Of a DNA stretch of 64,000 bases, positions 34,976 through 43,553 are shown piece after piece. The stretch spans positions 1 through 64,000 of the forward strand of contig QJYB01000024.1 in NCBI GenBank assembly GCA_003247835.1, given 5' to 3'. How positions within the stretch are numbered: the first letter of the stretch is position 1; each line of letters starts with the position of its first letter. The stretch is from Gammaproteobacteria bacterium (GTDB lineage: Bacteria; Pseudomonadota; Gammaproteobacteria; Pseudomonadales; Azotimanducaceae). A model generated the notes under the pieces. That model ran no database searches. It was not told the origin of the DNA and worked only from the letters and a program-made list of their open reading frames with translations. Both the position numbers and the translations under genes were made by a program.

Positions 34976-36061
34976 TCACGGCGCCAGGTCCATCACCTCG
35001 CGGAAGCCGTAAGGGGCGTAGGGGCCGATGGCGAGCTGCTCGAGAATGCCTTTGCCGCGGTGCTGCCGGCCGTCCGGGTCCGTCAGCGTCGCCTCACAGA
35101 TCGCCTGAATGTGGAAATGGGTGGGGTCGGCCGGTGACATGTCGGCCAGCGCATAGGTTTCGAAGCCGGTCTCGAGCTCACCGTGATAGAGACCGTGGGA
35201 CCACGCGGGGTGCCCGTAACCGATTCCCTTCATGTAGAACGTCTGGCGCGGCGTGAGAGAGATGCGGGTCTCGCCCAGCTCGAGCGTGGCCGACTTCGCG
35301 TGGCGGCTGCCCGTCGCGAAATCGAGATGGCTGCGCACCGCAGTCGGCGACAGCGTGCCGTCCGCGTCGACGATCCGGCCTGCCGTGTTCCAGGGTGCGC
35401 CGTCCGCGTCCGCGTTCAGGTGGTAGAACGTGGCGCGGTCGTCGAAGTTCAGCGGCGACCACAGCCAGAAGAACTGGGGGCCGGTGTTGTAGGGGTTGGG
35501 CTGCGGGTCGCGCATACCCACGGAGCGGATCCCCCAGGAGCGATCACGGGTGCCCCACCACTGCTCGGTCGAGACCTCGTGTCGCGTACCGGCGAGCTCG
35601 ATGTATCCGTGCCAGCGGCCGTTCTGGGTCAGGCGCGTGTAGTCCATCATGGTCATGCTGCCGATACGGCGCAGGAAGCGCGGTTCCTCGATGGCCGGAA
35701 AGCGGGCCTCGAAGGTCAGCTCCGCGTGGATGTCGCGTTCCGGATCGTCGATCCGGACCGTGAGCACCTCGAGCGGCGTGACCACTTCCACTGACAGGGG
35801 GCCGACCGTCGTGTCCAGCCGTTCCATGTGCAGGATCCTGGAAGCGAACAGGTTGTGCTGCTGGCCATCGACGATGAACGAGAACGCCGCGTCCATCACG
35901 TTCAGATGCGGGTAGACTCCCAGCGCCGCTGCGAAGAACCGCTCGCCCTCCTTCTCGTAGCCGTTGAAGAAGTAGCGGTCGTAGAAGTTCCGGTCGGTTC
36001 CCGCATAGGCCACCGGCTCCGGTGTCTGGTGGATGGGATAGTCGTCCGCTTTTGTTAACAT
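34976..36061 (-). CDS. Uncharacterised protein with AttH/CrtC-like features
   Basis: This 361-aa protein has no signal peptide or membrane helix and is rich in Trp, Tyr, Phe and His. It contains 'RDRSWGIRSVGM' followed by 'FFWLWSPLNFDDRATFYHL'. That layout parallels 'DREWS...DWFALSLDDGRR' in the AttH-like lipoprotein at 26183, so a tandem lipocalin-like fold binding a hydrophobic ligand is plausible. Similar proteins occur beside acyl-CoA and steroid/terpenoid catabolic genes in other bacteria. Here it is divergent from the acyl-CoA carboxylase operon. No enzymatic function can be assigned. Confidence 0.72.
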   Translation of the reverse strand: MLTKADDYPIHQTPEPVAYAGTDRNFYDRYFFNGYEKEGERFFAAALGVYPHLNVMDAAFSFIVDGQQHNLFASRILHMERLDTTVGPLSVEVVTPLEVLTVRIDDPERDIHAELTFEARFPAIEEPRFLRRIGSMTMMDYTRLTQNGRWHGYIELAGTRHEVSTEQWWGTRDRSWGIRSVGMRDPQPNPYNTGPQFFWLWSPLNFDDRATFYHLNADADGAPWNTAGRIVDADGTLSPTAVRSHLDFATGSRHAKSATLELGETRISLTPRQTFYMKGIGYGHPAWSHGLYHGELETGFETYALADMSPADPTHFHIQAICEATLTDPDGRQHRGKGILEQLAIGPYAPYGFREVMDLAP

Positions 36062-36099
36062 CGGCCGCTCACTCCTGCCTTCGTCGATTCACCTTAGCC

Positions 36100-36444
36100 G
36101 TGGACTGGGACCGCTACAAGCAACTCTGCGACACGCCGAACGTGTTCTCCCGATGGATGCTGGAGCAGACCGGGCAGCTCGTTGAGGCGGAACTGACACC
36201 GCTGTTCGAACGGGTGCTTCTTGGCACACCCCTGGACAAGCCCGTCGATCATCGGGGTGGTGCCGCCACCGACATGTTCGTGCTCGCGCTGTCCCGCGCG
36301 GAGGTGTCGCGCATCTGCGCCTGCGTCGAGGTGGCGGTCCAGGCCCGGACCACCACGTCGGCTACCGGTGGGCGCGGACTGGGAGGCTTCCGGGAAGCCT
36401 GGGACGAGTATCTCCGGGCGCTGGACGGAAGCCGTGTTCCGTAG
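36100..36444 (+). CDS. Uncharacterised small protein at the head of the acyl-CoA carboxylase operon
   Basis: This 114-aa protein is read from the GTG at 36100 (MDWDRYKQLCDTPNVF). The longer track start at 36022 overlaps the divergent gene. The sequence is mainly helical, with a mid-segment 'HRGGAATDMFVLALSRAEVS' and 'FREAWDEYLRALDGS' at the end. I recognise no family. It overlaps the biotin carboxylase start by 11 bases, so translation is probably coupled. A regulatory or accessory role for the carboxylase is a guess from position only. Confidence 0.6.
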   Translation: MDWDRYKQLCDTPNVFSRWMLEQTGQLVEAELTPLFERVLLGTPLDKPVDHRGGAATDMFVLALSRAEVSRICACVEVAVQARTTTSATGGRGLGGFREAWDEYLRALDGSRVP

Positions 36445-37786
36445 GGTTCTGATCGCCAACCGGGGAGCCATCGCCCGCCGGGTCGTGGCGGCCTGCACGG
36501 CGCTCGGCATCGAGACCGTGGCCGTGTTTTCGGATGCGGATGCGGACGCACCGCATCTCGCCGAGGCGTCCGCCAGCTTCCGTCTGCCGGGTGAACGGGC
36601 CGCGGACACCTACCTGAACCAGCGGGCGCTGCTCGCGGCGCTCGAATCGAGCGGCGCGGACGCGGTCCATCCCGGTTATGGCTTTCTGGCCGAGAACGCC
36701 GCTTTCGCCCGTGCCGTGGCCGCGAGCGACGCCACGTTCATCGGCCCCGATCCCAGGTGGCTCGAGACCATGGGCGACAAGGTGGCGGCGCGGGCGCTCG
36801 CGGCCGAGCACGCCTTCCCTGTGCTCGCAGGCAGCCATCGGCTTTCCGATCCGGACAGCCTCCTCGCAAGCGCCGAAGCCATTGGCTATCCGCTCATGCT
36901 GAAGCCGACTGCCGGTGGCGGTGGTATCGGCATGGTGGTGGTACGCACACCCGGGGAGCTGCGCGCCGCGGTGAGCCGGTCGTCTACTCTGGCGCAGCGA
37001 AGCTTCGGTGACGGTGGCCTGTTCGTCGAGCGCTGGATCGAATCCTCACGACACGTAGAGTTTCAGGTGCTGGGCGACGGTCGTGGCAAGGCCGTGCACT
37101 TCCACGAGCGGGAGTGCTCCGTGCAGCGTCGCAACCAGAAGGTGATCGAGGAGAGCCCGGCGCCGGGCATCGACCGGAGCGAGCTCGAGACCATGGCCGA
37201 ACGGTCACGCGCCTTCGTGGCCGAGATCGGCTACGACAGCGTGGGCACCCTGGAGACGCTCAGGGCAGGGGCCGGTGACTACGGTTTTCTGGAAATGAAC
37301 ACCCGCATTCAGGTGGAGCACGGCGTCACCGAGATGATCACGGGTGTGGACCTGGTTGTGAGTCAGATCCGGCTCGCCGCGGGGGAGAAGCTGCCGCCGC
37401 CTGCGGCGATCGACGGCCACGCGGTGGAAGCACGGATCTATGCGGAGCATCCGCGTACGCTGCTGCCGTCCACGGGCAAGCTGACCGTATTCGAACCACC
37501 GCACGGACTTCATGGTGTCCGTGTGGACACGGGCTACCAGACGGGACAGCGGGTGACCCCGTACTACGATCCGCTGCTCGCCAAGGTGATCAGCCACGGC
37601 CGCACCCGTGAGCAGGCGATCGGCCGGCTGCTGGTGGCGCTGACGGCGTTCCGCATCGACGGCGTTCACACCAATGCGGCACTGCTCAAAGCCGTACTCG
37701 GCGACGACGACTTTCTGGCGGGCAGGCTGGATACGGGCTACCTGAGCCGGTTTCTCGAGAATCTGCCAGAATCCGCAGACGTCTGA
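36434..37786 (+). CDS. Biotin carboxylase subunit of an acyl-CoA carboxylase
   Basis: This 450-aa protein is read from the GTG at 36434 (MFRRVLIANRGAIARRV). It has the biotin carboxylase N-domain, the ATP-grasp Gly-rich loop in 'KPTAGGGGIGMVVV', 'HFHERECSVQRRNQKVIEE' and the catalytic 'EMNTRIQVEHGVTEM'. Like AccC, it lacks a fused biotin carrier; that domain is encoded separately 26 bases downstream. It carboxylates biotin with ATP and bicarbonate. The carboxyltransferase at 38930 would pass CO2 to an acyl-CoA such as propionyl-, methylcrotonyl- or geranyl-CoA. The substrate is undetermined. Confidence 0.9.
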   Translation: MFRRVLIANRGAIARRVVAACTALGIETVAVFSDADADAPHLAEASASFRLPGERAADTYLNQRALLAALESSGADAVHPGYGFLAENAAFARAVAASDATFIGPDPRWLETMGDKVAARALAAEHAFPVLAGSHRLSDPDSLLASAEAIGYPLMLKPTAGGGGIGMVVVRTPGELRAAVSRSSTLAQRSFGDGGLFVERWIESSRHVEFQVLGDGRGKAVHFHERECSVQRRNQKVIEESPAPGIDRSELETMAERSRAFVAEIGYDSVGTLETLRAGAGDYGFLEMNTRIQVEHGVTEMITGVDLVVSQIRLAAGEKLPPPAAIDGHAVEARIYAEHPRTLLPSTGKLTVFEPPHGLHGVRVDTGYQTGQRVTPYYDPLLAKVISHGRTREQAIGRLLVALTAFRIDGVHTNAALLKAVLGDDDFLAGRLDTGYLSRFLENLPESADV

Positions 37787-37812
37787 AGATCATCGAACGG
37801 GAGCGGGTTGCA

Positions 37813-38037
37813 ATGCGCCACGAGGTGGAGAGCGAGGTTCAGGGAAGCGTCTGGAAGGTGGAGACCGAGGTGGGTCGTACGGTGGCTGTGGGGGACGTGC
37901 TCATGATCCTCGAGTCCATGAAGATGGAAATCCCCGTGGAGGCGCCAGTGGCTGGCACACTGGTGGCGCTGCTGGTGGTCCCAGAGGATGCGGTGGCGGA
38001 AAATCAGGTCCTTGCGGTCATCGACGACGGTGGCTGA
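37813..38037 (+). CDS. Free-standing biotin carrier protein (biotin/lipoyl attachment domain)
   Basis: This 74-aa protein consists of one biotinyl domain. The attachment site is 'ILESMKMEIPVEAPVAGTL', with the target Lys in the MKM motif about 35 residues from the end. It is far shorter than AccB, which has an extra N-terminal region. Its place between biotin carboxylase and carboxyltransferase genes shows that it carries the biotin of this enzyme. Minimal free carriers of this type occur in some actinobacterial and environmental acyl-CoA carboxylases. Confidence 0.92.
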   Translation: MRHEVESEVQGSVWKVETEVGRTVAVGDVLMILESMKMEIPVEAPVAGTLVALLVVPEDAVAENQVLAVIDDGG

Positions 38038-38109
38038 GGGCGACCCCGGGCGTGCTCCGCAAGGTTCGCCCTGGTAACTTAGGCCGCTCACCGTACCGAG
38101 GAGGCACGC

Positions 38110-38916
38110 ATGACCGACCTGGTCACCATCGAAACCCGAGGGGGTATCGCGGACGTCCGGCTCAACCGACCGGAAAAATACAACGCGCTGTCGGGCGACA
38201 TGTTCCGGGCCATCATCGAGGCCGGCGAGGCGCTGAAGGAGGCGAAGGACGTGCGTGCCGTGGTGCTCTCGGGTAACGGCCGAGGGTTCTGTGCCGGACT
38301 CGACATGGACAGCTTCGCCGGTATGGCTCAATCGAGCAGCAGCAGCGGCTCCACCGCAGCGCTCATGAGCCGGAGTGACGGTCCGGAGAACCACGCACAG
38401 CGTCCTGCCTACATCTGGAAGACGCTGCCCATGCCGGTCATCGCCGCCATTCACGGTGTCGCCTACGGCGGCGGCTGCCAGATTGCGCTCGGTGCCGATA
38501 TCCGCTTCGCCACGCCCGATGCCAAGCTGTCGGTGATGGAGATCAAGTGGGGACTGATTCCCGACATGAGTCTGACTCAGACACTCCGGGACCTGGTACC
38601 ACTGGATGTTGCGAAGGAGCTGACGTTCAGCGGGCGGATCCTGTCCGGTGAGGAAGCGAAGGCGCTCGGTCTCGTCACCCATGTGACGGACGATCCGCTC
38701 GCCGCAGCCATGCGGCTCGCCGAGGAGATCGCGCAGAAATCGCCGGATGCCATTCGCGCGGGTAAGCGACTTCTGGAGGAGAGCTGGCATGCGGATGCCG
38801 GGACGGGTCTCGCGCTCGAGGCCAGCCTGCAGACGGCGCTCATCGGTAAGCCCAACCAGGTGGAGGCGATCAGGGCGAACTTCGAGAAACGGCCACCGAA
38901 CTTCACAGACGGCTGA
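38110..38916 (+). CDS. Enoyl-CoA hydratase/isomerase (crotonase family)
   Basis: This 268-aa protein has the crotonase core. The oxyanion-hole stretch is 'GRGFCAGLDMDSF' near residue 58, and 'AIHGVAYGGGCQIALGADIR' follows. The usual first catalytic Glu position lies in 'VMEIKWGLIPDMS', where the residue set fits the broader crotonase group rather than strict hydratases. It would act on an unsaturated or branched acyl-CoA. It lies between the biotin carrier and carboxyltransferase genes, a position that suggests one acyl-CoA pathway. A GAGGAGGCACGC site precedes the ATG. Confidence 0.9.
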   Translation: MTDLVTIETRGGIADVRLNRPEKYNALSGDMFRAIIEAGEALKEAKDVRAVVLSGNGRGFCAGLDMDSFAGMAQSSSSSGSTAALMSRSDGPENHAQRPAYIWKTLPMPVIAAIHGVAYGGGCQIALGADIRFATPDAKLSVMEIKWGLIPDMSLTQTLRDLVPLDVAKELTFSGRILSGEEAKALGLVTHVTDDPLAAAMRLAEEIAQKSPDAIRAGKRLLEESWHADAGTGLALEASLQTALIGKPNQVEAIRANFEKRPPNFTDG

Positions 38917-38929
38917 TCCGCAGGCAGAC

Positions 38930-40483
38930 ATGAGCTGGGAAAACGAGGTCAGGGAGCTCGAACGTCGTCGCCTTCTGGCCCGCCAGATGGGAGGGGCCGA
39001 GGGCATCGCGCGCCAGCATGCCAAGGGTCGGCTCACCATCCGGGAACGGGTGGACGAGCTCCTTGACGAAGGCACGTTCTCGGAGCACGGCAAGGCGACG
39101 GCCCTGCCGGACTACGACGAGCAGGAAGAGCTCAAAGGTTTCGTGCCGGCCAACTACGTGGTCGGCTTCGGCAGGATCGACGGCCGCCGCGTGGTGGTCG
39201 GCGGTGAGGACTTTACCCTCAAGGGTGGCTCCCCCAACGCAGCGGGTCTTCGCAAGAGCGTCTATGCGGAGCACCTGGCAACCCGGTACCGGGTGCCACT
39301 CGTGCGGCTGCTCGAAGGGGGTGGTGGCAGCGTGCGGGGCTCCGGCAGGAAGGGCGGCACCGTCGGCGAGCCTGTTTACACCGAGCCGCGGTTCAAGATC
39401 ATCGCCGACGCCATGGGCAAGGTGCCCATCGCCTCTGCGGCGCTCGGGGCGGTCGCCGGTTTCCCTGCCGGTCGGCTGGTGGCCTCCCATTTCTCGGTGA
39501 TGACCCGCTACACCTCGCAGATCCTCATCGGCGGCCCGGCACTGGTGGAGCGTGCGCTCGGTGTGAAGCTGTCCAAGGAGGCACTGGGTGGCGTGGACGT
39601 GCATGCGAAGAGCGGGGTCGTGGACAACATTGCCGAGGACGAGCACGACGCCTTCCGGCAGATCCGCCGATTTCTCTCCTACCTGCCTGCCAACGTCTGG
39701 GAAAACGCACCGCGCAGCGCCTGCGACGATCCGGTGGAGCGGATGGAACCGGCGCTGCTCGATATCGTGCCCCGCGACTCGAACGCGCCCTTCGACATGC
39801 GGGCCATCATCGGCATGGTGATGGACCGCGGCTCCGTGTTCGAAATGGGGGCGACCTATGGACCCAGTCAGATCTCAGCACTTGCCCGCCTGAACGGGCA
39901 GCCTGTCGGGGTGCTCGGTAACGACTGCCGACATTACGCAGGCGCCATGACGGCGGAGGCGGCACAGAAATACCGACGCTTCGTGGAGCTCTGCGATACC
40001 TTCCACCTGCCCATCGTCAACTTCGTGGATCAGCCGGGCTTCATGATCGGTCCGGAAGCGGAGCGGGCGGGCACCATCCGCTACGGCATGGCAGCGGTAG
40101 CCGCTGCCGTGCAGGCGCGGGTGCCATGGGCGTCGGTGCAGATTCACAAGGGGTTCGGGGTGGCCACCGCAGCGCACTACGGCGACGATGCCTATGTGCT
40201 CGCCTGGCCGTCTGTAGAGACGGGCGCGCTGCCGCTGGAAGGCGGGGTGGCGGTGGCGTTTCATCGCGAGATTGCCGCCGCGGACGATCCGGATGCCAGG
40301 CGCCGGGAGATCGAGGAACAGCTCAGAAGGTCGCGGTCGCCGTTTCCGCGGGCCGAATCCTTCGCCGTGCACGAGCTCATCGATCCGCGGGAAACACGTC
40401 CGGCGCTGTGCGAATGGATCGACTGGATTCAGCCGCTGCTGGCGACGCTGCCGGGTGAGGTGCATTTTCCGATACGGCCCTGA
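38930..40483 (+). CDS. Acyl-CoA carboxylase carboxyltransferase subunit
   Basis: This 517-aa protein is read from the ATG at 38930 (MSWENEVRELERRR). It has PccB/MccB family features: 'KGRLTIRERVDELLDEGTF', the acyl-CoA oxyanion region 'RLLEGGGGSVRGSGR', 'FSVMTRYTSQILIGGPALVE' and the second-half 'GVLGNDCRHYAGAMT' with 'NFVDQPGFMIG'. It transfers CO2 from carboxybiotin to an acyl-CoA. Homologues include propionyl-, methylcrotonyl- and geranyl-CoA carboxylases. The first 61 codons of the track ORF are antisense-like and excluded. It starts 13 bases after the crotonase stop. Confidence 0.92.
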   Translation: MSWENEVRELERRRLLARQMGGAEGIARQHAKGRLTIRERVDELLDEGTFSEHGKATALPDYDEQEELKGFVPANYVVGFGRIDGRRVVVGGEDFTLKGGSPNAAGLRKSVYAEHLATRYRVPLVRLLEGGGGSVRGSGRKGGTVGEPVYTEPRFKIIADAMGKVPIASAALGAVAGFPAGRLVASHFSVMTRYTSQILIGGPALVERALGVKLSKEALGGVDVHAKSGVVDNIAEDEHDAFRQIRRFLSYLPANVWENAPRSACDDPVERMEPALLDIVPRDSNAPFDMRAIIGMVMDRGSVFEMGATYGPSQISALARLNGQPVGVLGNDCRHYAGAMTAEAAQKYRRFVELCDTFHLPIVNFVDQPGFMIGPEAERAGTIRYGMAAVAAAVQARVPWASVQIHKGFGVATAAHYGDDAYVLAWPSVETGALPLEGGVAVAFHREIAAADDPDARRREIEEQLRRSRSPFPRAESFAVHELIDPRETRPALCEWIDWIQPLLATLPGEVHFPIRP

Positions 40484-40524
40484 GGGCGGGGCCGGAAACG
40501 CATTGTCAGACCAGGGGAGGAGAC

Positions 40525-41397
40525 ATGACCTATTCATTCGAAGGTAAGGTGGCCATCGTCACGGGTGCGGGTGGCGGGCTCGGCCGGTCGCATGCGCTGG
40601 AGCTCGCCCGGCGCGGCGCCAGGGTGGTGGTCAACGATCTCGGCGGTGCGCTCGACGGCACAGGCGGCTCGCCGGTTGCGGCAGACGCCGTCGTCGAAGA
40701 GATCGCCCGAAGCGGGGGGGAGGCCATTGCCAACAGCGGCTCCGTGGCCGACCGTACGGACGCAGCGGCACTGGTGGATCAGGCGATGAGTGCCTGGGGG
40801 CGCGTGGACGTCATCGTCAACAACGCCGGCATACTGCGCGACAAGTCCTTCACCAAGATGTCGCTAGATGATTTTCAGGCGGTGATGGACGTCCACCTAA
40901 TGGGCTCGGTGAACGTGACGCTGGCTGCGTGGCCGATCATGCGCACACAGAGCTATGGGCGGATCGTGATGACGACGTCGGCAACTGGCCTGTTCGGCAA
41001 CTTCGGCCAGGCGAACTACGGTGCAGCCAAGCTGGCGCTCGTGGGGCTCGCCAACACGCTGAAGATCGAGGGGGCGAAGTACAACATCCATACGAACTGC
41101 ATCGCACCGGTGGCGGTGACGCGGATGACCCGGGATCTCATTCCGGAGGCTTCACATACGGGCCTCGGACCGGAACACGTGACACCTGCCGTGGTCTTTC
41201 TCTGCACCGAGGATGCTCCGAACGGCGTGATCATCCAGGCTCAGGGACGCCAGTACTCGATCGCCTGCATGATGGAGAACGCGGGCGTGGATCTGGGTGA
41301 CGACGCGACGGTGGAGGACATCGCCGAGCACTTCGGCGAGATCAGTGATCTGTCCGGCGCAAAGCCCCGCGGCATGCTGCAGCTCGGCGGCATGTAG
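40525..41397 (+). CDS. SDR, (3R)-hydroxyacyl-CoA dehydrogenase (MFE-2/HSD17B4-like)
   Basis: This 290-aa protein has 'VTGAGGGLGRSHALELA' and the long 'VVNDLGGALDGTGGSP' loop that marks the dehydrogenase domain of peroxisomal multifunctional enzyme type 2. 'NNAGILRDKSF' and the catalytic 'MTTSATGLFGNFGQANYGAAK' (Ser, Tyr, Lys) follow. It would oxidise 3-hydroxyacyl-CoA with NAD+. With the crotonase and carboxylase upstream it completes part of a beta-oxidation-like route for a branched or cyclic acyl chain. A GGGGAGGAG site precedes the ATG. Confidence 0.92.
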   Translation: MTYSFEGKVAIVTGAGGGLGRSHALELARRGARVVVNDLGGALDGTGGSPVAADAVVEEIARSGGEAIANSGSVADRTDAAALVDQAMSAWGRVDVIVNNAGILRDKSFTKMSLDDFQAVMDVHLMGSVNVTLAAWPIMRTQSYGRIVMTTSATGLFGNFGQANYGAAKLALVGLANTLKIEGAKYNIHTNCIAPVAVTRMTRDLIPEASHTGLGPEHVTPAVVFLCTEDAPNGVIIQAQGRQYSIACMMENAGVDLGDDATVEDIAEHFGEISDLSGAKPRGMLQLGGM

Positions 41398-41444
41398 CGG
41401 CGGATGGTTTCGAGGCAACAGACAGCTGCGGGTGAAGGACGCCG

Positions 41445-41633
41445 ATGGTTGCGGTCGTACTGAGTCTGGTGATCGCCTTTCTGCTGGGCGGTTCGTTGTG
41501 GCTGATCGCGGGGTCCCGCCTGCCGCTGAATCCTGACAAGGACGTCAACGAGGTGCTGAACCTGGTCGCCTATGTGGGAAGCGCTCTGGTGCCGGTGTTT
41601 CTGGCGGTACTGTTTCTGCTCGACCGAGGCTGA
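41445..41633 (+). CDS. Small two-helix membrane protein of unknown function
   Basis: This 62-aa protein has two hydrophobic helices ('VAVVLSLVIAFLLGGSLWLI' and 'VAYVGSALVPVFLAVLFLL') joined by the polar loop 'NPDKDVNEVLN'. It lies 47 bases after the SDR and may belong to the carboxylase operon. A CGACCG-AGGCTGA-CGGTCG hairpin spans its stop codon (41621-41639) but has no T-run. I know no family. Confidence 0.6.
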   Translation: MVAVVLSLVIAFLLGGSLWLIAGSRLPLNPDKDVNEVLNLVAYVGSALVPVFLAVLFLLDRG

Positions 41634-41648
41634 CGGTCGGCACGGGTG

Positions 41649-41807
41649 TCAGTTGTAGCCCACCACGTAGGCATCCGCATCTTCGGAGCCTTCTTCCTCG
41701 TAGTGGTGATCGGCGGGGCCGAACGCCAGGAGCAGAGGTGTGTAATCGTCGGCGGAGTCCTCCTGGATCGGGGTCTCGTCGAGCGTGCGTTCGGGGGTAC
41801 GGTGCAT
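41649..41807 (-). CDS. Possible small acidic protein (52 aa), not in the ORF track
   Basis: An ATG-to-TGA frame of 53 codons lies on the minus strand, beginning MHRTPERTLDE. It is acidic (many D and E) with a C-terminal 'DADAYVVGYN'. It fills the gap between two genes exactly, and the composition is more protein-like than the track's longer overlapping frame (41570-41872), which is Arg/Pro/Thr-rich. There is no strong ribosome-binding site. The upstream stretch 41820-41900 is unusually AT-rich for this genome and could hold divergent promoters. Confidence 0.45.
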   Translation of the reverse strand: MHRTPERTLDETPIQEDSADDYTPLLLAFGPADHHYEEEGSEDADAYVVGYN

Positions 41808-41903
41808 CGCGAGTAGCCTGTCGTTTGTACTGTAGCCGGATTGGAGTTTAGTGTTGTCACTTTAAAATGCAACGCTAATTCGTTGATTTATGGATTGTTT
41901 CAG

Positions 41904-42542
41904 ATGAAAAATGTGCGTCAGTCAATGGCGCTGCCGCTGGATCCGGATTCGGTGAAGGGGTTTCTCGATCCTGAAGAAGGGGCGCGTCTCTACGAGCTGG
42001 CAGATCTCACCGCATCACTCGGCCCCTGCCTCGAAGTGGGCTCCTATTGCGGCAAGTCCACGCTCTACCTGGGTGCGGCGTGCCGGTCCCATGGCCAGCT
42101 CGTCTACGCCGTGGATCACCACCGGGGATCCGAGGAACATCAGAAAGGGGAGGCGTATCACGACTCGACGCTGTACGACAGCGAGGCGGAACGTATGGAT
42201 ACCTTTCCCGAGTTCCGTCGCAACGTGGATCGCGCGGGCCTGACCGACACCGTGGTCCCTATCGTTGCGGGCACGCAGCTCGCCGGTCGTCACTGGCAGA
42301 TACCGCTTGGCATGGTGTTCATCGACGGGGGGCACAGCGAGGCGGCGGCACTGGCGGACTACCGCACCTGGGCACCCCACCTCGTGCCGGGTGGTGTGCT
42401 GGCCATCCACGATCTGTTTCCGGACCCGCAGGCGGGCGGCCAGGCGCCCTATCACATCTATCAGCTGGCCGCTGCGTCGGGGCTGTTCGAGCCGCTAGAA
42501 ACGGTGGGCACGCTGGGAGCGCTGCGGCGCTTCGATCTCTGA
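41904..42542 (+). CDS. Class I SAM-dependent methyltransferase (Methyltransf_24 type)
   Basis: This protein has 212 aa. The SAM-binding motif I is 'CLEVGSYCGKSTLYLGAA', the acidic strand-2 end is 'LVYAVDHHRGSEE', and 'GMVFIDGGHSEAAALADYR' matches the motif of the Methyltransf_24 group. 'VPGGVLAIHDLFPDP' follows. Members often modify sugars or secondary metabolites. The start could also be the ATG at 41925 (MALPLDPDSV). Its 3' end overlaps the convergent toroid gene by 48 bases. It faces a glycosyltransferase/methyltransferase set and probably belongs to the same module. Confidence 0.85.
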   Translation: MKNVRQSMALPLDPDSVKGFLDPEEGARLYELADLTASLGPCLEVGSYCGKSTLYLGAACRSHGQLVYAVDHHRGSEEHQKGEAYHDSTLYDSEAERMDTFPEFRRNVDRAGLTDTVVPIVAGTQLAGRHWQIPLGMVFIDGGHSEAAALADYRTWAPHLVPGGVLAIHDLFPDPQAGGQAPYHIYQLAAASGLFEPLETVGTLGALRRFDL

Positions 42543-43553
42543 ATGGTGGCGAAGGGCCGTGAACAGGCTCGAAGTCCTACTCGCGCCTGTCAGCGCGTCG
42601 GCTGCCAGCAGGATGGCACCGGCCGTCCAGGTGGGGCGCTCATCCGGCCACATGATGTCGTCGGTGAACACGTAGCCGGTCCACCAGGATCCGTCCCCGG
42701 CCTGATAGCGGGGCAGCAGGTCGAACAGATCGGCCGCCCGCTGCCGATCGCCGGCGGCCAGCGTCGCCATGACGAGCTCACAGGTCTCGGCGATGGTTAC
42801 CCACGGCTGATCCGAGACGCATCGACAGCCGACTCCATCCGCCACGAATGTCTCCCATCGTTCATCGAGCCTGGCCACGGCAGCTTCACCGGCGACCACG
42901 CCAGCGAGGATGGGATAGAACCAGTCCATGGAGTAGCGGGACTTGGAGGCCCACGTACGGTCGAATCGCTCCGGCCGCTGCCGGAGGGTGCTGCCCAGAC
43001 GTTCGCGCGCCACATACCAGTGTGCGTGAGGCCGATCCAGTGCCTGGGCGATGGCGATGCCGCAGTCGAGGCTCCGGTAGATGGAGCTGCAGCCGGTGAC
43101 GAGCGCATCCTTGTTGATGCCCAGTCGGGTGTCGAGCGCCCAGTAGATCTCCCCTGTCCGTGCCTGCAGGGCGATTACGAAATCCAGTGCCGCGCTGACC
43201 GTCGGCCAGAGATCGCGCAGAAAGGCATCGTCGCCCGTCGCCAGATAGTGGTGCCAGACACCGGTGGCGACGTACGCCACGAAGTTGGTCTCGGCCCGGG
43301 TGCCGTCAGCCACCCCGTCGCCCTCGTAGGCGGCCAGCCAGAAACCGTCGGGATGCTGGCGAGCCGCGAGCCACTGGTAGGCCGCTTCGGCGGCTTCGGT
43401 CCGGCCGGCGACCGTGAGCCCCATGGCGGACTCCACGTGATCCCACGGATCGATGATGCCGCCTTCGAACCAGGGAATGGCGCCGCTCGACAGCTGTACC
43501 GAAGCGATGTAGTCCGCCGTGTGGGCGAGCATGTCTGGCGTCTCAGGTGGCAC
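42495..43553 (-). CDS. Alpha/alpha-toroid protein (prenyltransferase/squalene-oxidase-like repeat family)
   Basis: This 352-aa protein has repeated pairs of helices with aromatic turns: 'LSSGAIPWFEGGIIDPWDHV', 'ARQHPDGFWLAAYEG', 'RYQAGDGSWWTGYVF' and 'PDERPTWTAGAILLAADAL'. The pattern resembles terpene-cyclase-like and glycoside-hydrolase-like six-hairpin toroids; databases often label such proteins prenyltransferase. No DxDD cyclase motif is visible, so cyclase activity is not supported. It may act on a glycan or lipid. Its start overlaps the upstream methyltransferase stop by 11 bases, and it belongs to the operon with the glycosyltransferase. Confidence 0.75.
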   Translation of the reverse strand: MPPETPDMLAHTADYIASVQLSSGAIPWFEGGIIDPWDHVESAMGLTVAGRTEAAEAAYQWLAARQHPDGFWLAAYEGDGVADGTRAETNFVAYVATGVWHHYLATGDDAFLRDLWPTVSAALDFVIALQARTGEIYWALDTRLGINKDALVTGCSSIYRSLDCGIAIAQALDRPHAHWYVARERLGSTLRQRPERFDRTWASKSRYSMDWFYPILAGVVAGEAAVARLDERWETFVADGVGCRCVSDQPWVTIAETCELVMATLAAGDRQRAADLFDLLPRYQAGDGSWWTGYVFTDDIMWPDERPTWTAGAILLAADALTGASRTSSLFTALRHHSEIEAPQRSQRAHRF

